From positions 1 through 10,830 of the forward strand of contig CAMLPZ010000140.1 in assembly GCA_946482045.1 (NCBI GenBank): a stretch of DNA of 10,830 nucleotides, given 5' to 3'. The notes beneath the pieces are model-generated. The model saw only the letters and a program-made list of their open reading frames with translations, ran no database searches and was not told where the DNA came from. Numbering within the stretch: the first letter of the stretch is position 1; each line of letters opens with the position of its first letter. Source of the DNA: an uncultured Asticcacaulis sp. (GTDB lineage: Bacteria > Pseudomonadota > Alphaproteobacteria > Caulobacterales > Caulobacteraceae). Shown piece by piece: positions 5,292-10,830 of the stretch. The position numbers were made by a program, and so were the translations under genes.

Positions 5292-5323
5292 CTTCGCCCT
5301 CCCCATTTATGGGGAGGGCGAAG
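5292..5323. repeat. 14-bp perfect inverted repeat
   Basis: CTTCGCCCTCCCCA (5292-5305) and TGGGGAGGGCGAAG (5310-5323) are fully complementary around a TTTA loop. No T-run follows on either strand, so it is not a simple terminator. It lies between the rplL terminator and the nucleotidyltransferase-like gene, in that gene's leader. CCTCCCC/GGGGAGG palindromes are common dispersed intergenic repeats in alphaproteobacteria (from memory, not searched), and this is probably one; an RNA stability or attenuation role is also possible. Confidence 0.6.
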
Positions 5324-5359
5324 AACTGAAGAGCAATACGATTTAGATTAGGCGTGACC

Positions 5360-5830
5360 ATGAAAGTCGACTTGCAAACGGCAATTGAATTTTCCGCATC
5401 CGCCTTGCCGCACGACGCAGGCGATTGGTGGATCATCGGCAGCGCCGCTATGGTGCTGTGCGGCGTCGAGACCGAAGCCAAGGATGTTGATGTCTTTGCT
5501 TCGGAAGCGACGATTGCCAAAGTGCTGGAGCGCCTAGGTATCGATCCGCGGCTGCCGTCGAATAATCCATTGTTTCGCTCGACCGTCTTTGCCGCGTATC
5601 AGCCGCCCGGCGGTGTCCCGGTGGAATTCATGGGCGGGTTCGACGTGAAGGTATCGGGCGTCTGGCGGCCATTCGAGGTCCAGTCGCGCCGGCGGATAGA
5701 AACGGCGCGCGGACCGGTGTTTGTCCCCGAACTGGACGAACAGATCGCGGTCCTTGAGATGTTCGGCCGCGACAAGGACCTGCGGCGCGCGGATCTCATC
5801 CGTAAATTTCTGGCGGAAGGGGCTTTGTAA
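5360..5830 (+). CDS. Small nucleotidyltransferase-fold protein, function unknown
   Basis: The 156-residue protein has the core signature of the polymerase-beta-like nucleotidyltransferase superfamily: WWIIGSAAMVLCG with Gly27-Ser28, the metal-binding KDVDVF with Asp42 and Asp44, and a plausible third carboxylate at E89 in GGVPVEFMGG. This order (GS, DxD, later E) suggests an active enzyme, but the substrate cannot be inferred; members include antibiotic-modifying enzymes, tRNA-modifying enzymes and AbiEii-like toxins. No antitoxin-like small gene lies beside it, which argues against a classical toxin-antitoxin pair. The start at ATG 5360 is preferred to GTG 5354, because AGG at 5351-5353 is 6 bases from the ATG and only 0-1 from the GTG. 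The rhomboid gene begins 28 bases after the stop, so the two may share a transcript. Confidence 0.7.
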   Translation: MKVDLQTAIEFSASALPHDAGDWWIIGSAAMVLCGVETEAKDVDVFASEATIAKVLERLGIDPRLPSNNPLFRSTVFAAYQPPGGVPVEFMGGFDVKVSGVWRPFEVQSRRRIETARGPVFVPELDEQIAVLEMFGRDKDLRRADLIRKFLAEGAL

Positions 5831-5858
5831 ACCGCGGGCGATGCGCCATATCTAATCC

Positions 5859-6659
5859 ATGGACGAAGGCACGGCCGTACCGGTAACCGATAAACCCAGG
5901 CCGATGCCCGCAGGCGTCGTGACGCGGCGTGTGACGCAGTTTTCGCTGATGTTCGATCCGCGCAACTGGCCGATATGGATCGTTCCTATCATCTGCGCCG
6001 CCGTCTTTGCTGCTCAGCAGCGCGGCCTGATGCCGGTCGAGACCTACGCCTTCTCCGCGCAGGCCCTGAAAGATGGCCGCTGGTGGACGTCGCTGACCTC
6101 GATCTTCATGCACGGCGACGGCATCAATCCAATCATCAGCTATACGCACATCGGCATGAACATGTGGGCCTATCTGTCCCTGGCGCCGCTGGTGGTGGCG
6201 CGCTTCGGCAGGGGCTGGCGCGGGCTCATCCCCTTTCATATCTTCTATCTGCTGATCGGGCTGGCGGGCGTGGCGACCTTCTGGGCGTTTCACCGCGATG
6301 GCGATATTCCGCTCGTCGGCGCTTCGGGCGCCATCTACGGCATCTTTGCCGCCATGATGCGGCTGGATATCTTTGCCGATCGCGTTTCGCCCATTTTCAG
6401 CGGCCGGACACTTAGCGCCATCTGGTTCTTCATCTGGAGCAATGCCCTGGTCATCCTGCTGTTTGGTGGCCCTTCGCTCTTGTTTCAGGTCCTGAGCGGC
6501 CAGCCCGTTTCCCTGGAAGTTCCCATAGCGTGGGAGGCGCATCTGGGTGGGTTTGTCGCCGGCTTTTTCCTGATCGGCCTGATGAGGGGCAGGGGCTGGG
6601 ACCGCAACTGGATGGCCGGAATTGAGGTGATCAGGCTCAATCCTCGCGCGCTTCTGTGA
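5859..6659 (+). CDS. Rhomboid family intramembrane serine protease
   Basis: Rhomboids cleave transmembrane segments of membrane proteins inside the bilayer. This 266-residue protein has the catalytic pair: Ser156 in GASGAIYGIF and His228 in AHLGGFVAG. The TSIFMHGD segment and HxxxN (H97, N101, oxyanion region) in THIGMNMW complete the family pattern. Six hydrophobic segments are visible near 38-52, 95-113, 122-143, 152-168, 186-204 and 225-242. The N-terminal 35 residues are polar and probably cytoplasmic. Start ATG 5859 lacks a clear ribosome binding site; ATG 5904 is a less likely alternative. The gene lies 28 bases after the nucleotidyltransferase-like gene and may be translated from the same message. 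Substrate unknown. Confidence 0.9.
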   Translation: MDEGTAVPVTDKPRPMPAGVVTRRVTQFSLMFDPRNWPIWIVPIICAAVFAAQQRGLMPVETYAFSAQALKDGRWWTSLTSIFMHGDGINPIISYTHIGMNMWAYLSLAPLVVARFGRGWRGLIPFHIFYLLIGLAGVATFWAFHRDGDIPLVGASGAIYGIFAAMMRLDIFADRVSPIFSGRTLSAIWFFIWSNALVILLFGGPSLLFQVLSGQPVSLEVPIAWEAHLGGFVAGFFLIGLMRGRGWDRNWMAGIEVIRLNPRALL

Positions 6660-7051
6660 GCCGTATCCACGTTCGCAAAATTGCCCCCTTGACAAAAACC
6701 AAAATAAATCCATCTCCCCTCTTTACGAAACATAATTAGTACGCTATGGCACGCTCCCCTCTAAGGCGTACTGCGTGAATTTTGTTTGTCGCGTTTCCAA
6801 TCGGAAAACCGGCAACCACTTTTCCGGAAACGCTTGTGAGGGGCCCGAAAGGCCGGCTTTATGCTCTTTCCACCGGCGAAGGGTTGATCCTGAAACGGAT
6901 CAAAAACAAAAGCGTCTTTGGCCTCCAAAAGCCAAAAAAGAGCAGGCGCGAAGCAAACTCTGGCCGGATCGGCCGATAACCTTTCGCGCGCAGTCTGACT
7001 GCCTTTTATACGACCACACTTTTTAGCGTTTTCTCACGCCAAGGAAAAACG
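6660..7051 (+). promoter_or_regulatory. Gene-free rpoB upstream region: promoter candidate and structured leader
   Basis: This 392-base stretch has no credible gene. It begins with a perfect TTGACA (6689-6694); no good -10 sits at 16-18 bases, though AATAAATC (6703-6710) and CATAAT (6731-6736) are nearby, so the start point is unresolved. Downstream are several possible hairpins: GCGTTTCC with GGAAACGC (6791-6798 and 6826-6833), GGCC/GGCC around CGAAA (6842-6854), TTGATCC/GGATCAA (6884-6903) and TTTGGC/GCCAAA (6917-6936). It ends in AAGGA (7041-7045), the rpoB ribosome binding site. Since a terminator follows rplL and two other genes intervene, rpoB probably has its own promoter here, with a leader of up to about 300 bases. 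Confidence 0.5.

Positions 7052-10830
<3,779 letters not shown>

Noticed and set aside
5796..6713. 305-codon minus-strand frame opposite the rhomboid gene
   Set aside because: Low-complexity, His/Arg/Asp-rich antisense translation without domain features; the plus strand encodes a complete rhomboid with catalytic Ser and His.
6775..7026. Small plus-strand frames in the rpoB leader
   Set aside because: Two overlapping frames with alternative-looking starts, no family resemblance, and the region is full of inverted repeats expected of a leader.

Overview
The window looks like an ordinary chromosomal segment of an alphaproteobacterium. Coding sequence is GC-rich with strong G/C preference at third positions, and the RpoB, L10 and L7/L12 proteins read as alphaproteobacterial. 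The rplL-type sequence, MiaE, DUF1272 and the GlxA-type regulator would suit Caulobacterales (for example Asticcacaulis or a relative), but the genus is a guess from protein feel and was not tested by a search.

Layout. Left part (1-3253, all genes on the minus strand): an intergenic palindrome at the edge; a secreted ThuA-like protein (59-868) downstream of miaE (907-1524), probably co-transcribed; an AT-rich, dyad-rich gap (1558-1830); then a tightly coupled pair made of a GlxA/FtrA-type AraC regulator (2246-3253) and a small ABM-fold monooxygenase (1920-2249), whose start and stop codons overlap by 4 bases. Centre: a small zinc-ribbon DUF1272 protein (3559-3831, plus strand, TTG start), its probable terminator, a structured leader, and the ribosomal stalk genes rplJ (4257-4769) and rplL (4816-5202), closed by a textbook intrinsic terminator (5228-5262). 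Right part (plus strand): a small nucleotidyltransferase-fold protein (5360-5830), a rhomboid protease (5859-6659), a 392-base gene-free leader, and the first 1259 codons of rpoB (7052 to the window edge).

Two points stand out. First, a repeat of about 65 bp occurs twice in the same orientation (1832-1897 and 3477-3540) and brackets the glxA-like/ABM operon. It has 24 identical bases, a variable linker, and a 9-bp hairpin in which one base pair differs between copies by a compensatory change (G-C to A-U). That suggests a small RNA or cis-acting RNA family, and possibly a cassette boundary; I do not recognise it. Second, the rplJL-rpoBC arrangement, often one transcription unit in bacteria, is broken here by a strong terminator, two unrelated genes and a long structured leader, so rpoB very probably has its own promoter. 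The rplJ leader itself ends in two mutually exclusive hairpins just before the ribosome binding site.

Most of the window is housekeeping; no phage, insertion sequence, CRISPR array, tRNA or rRNA was seen.
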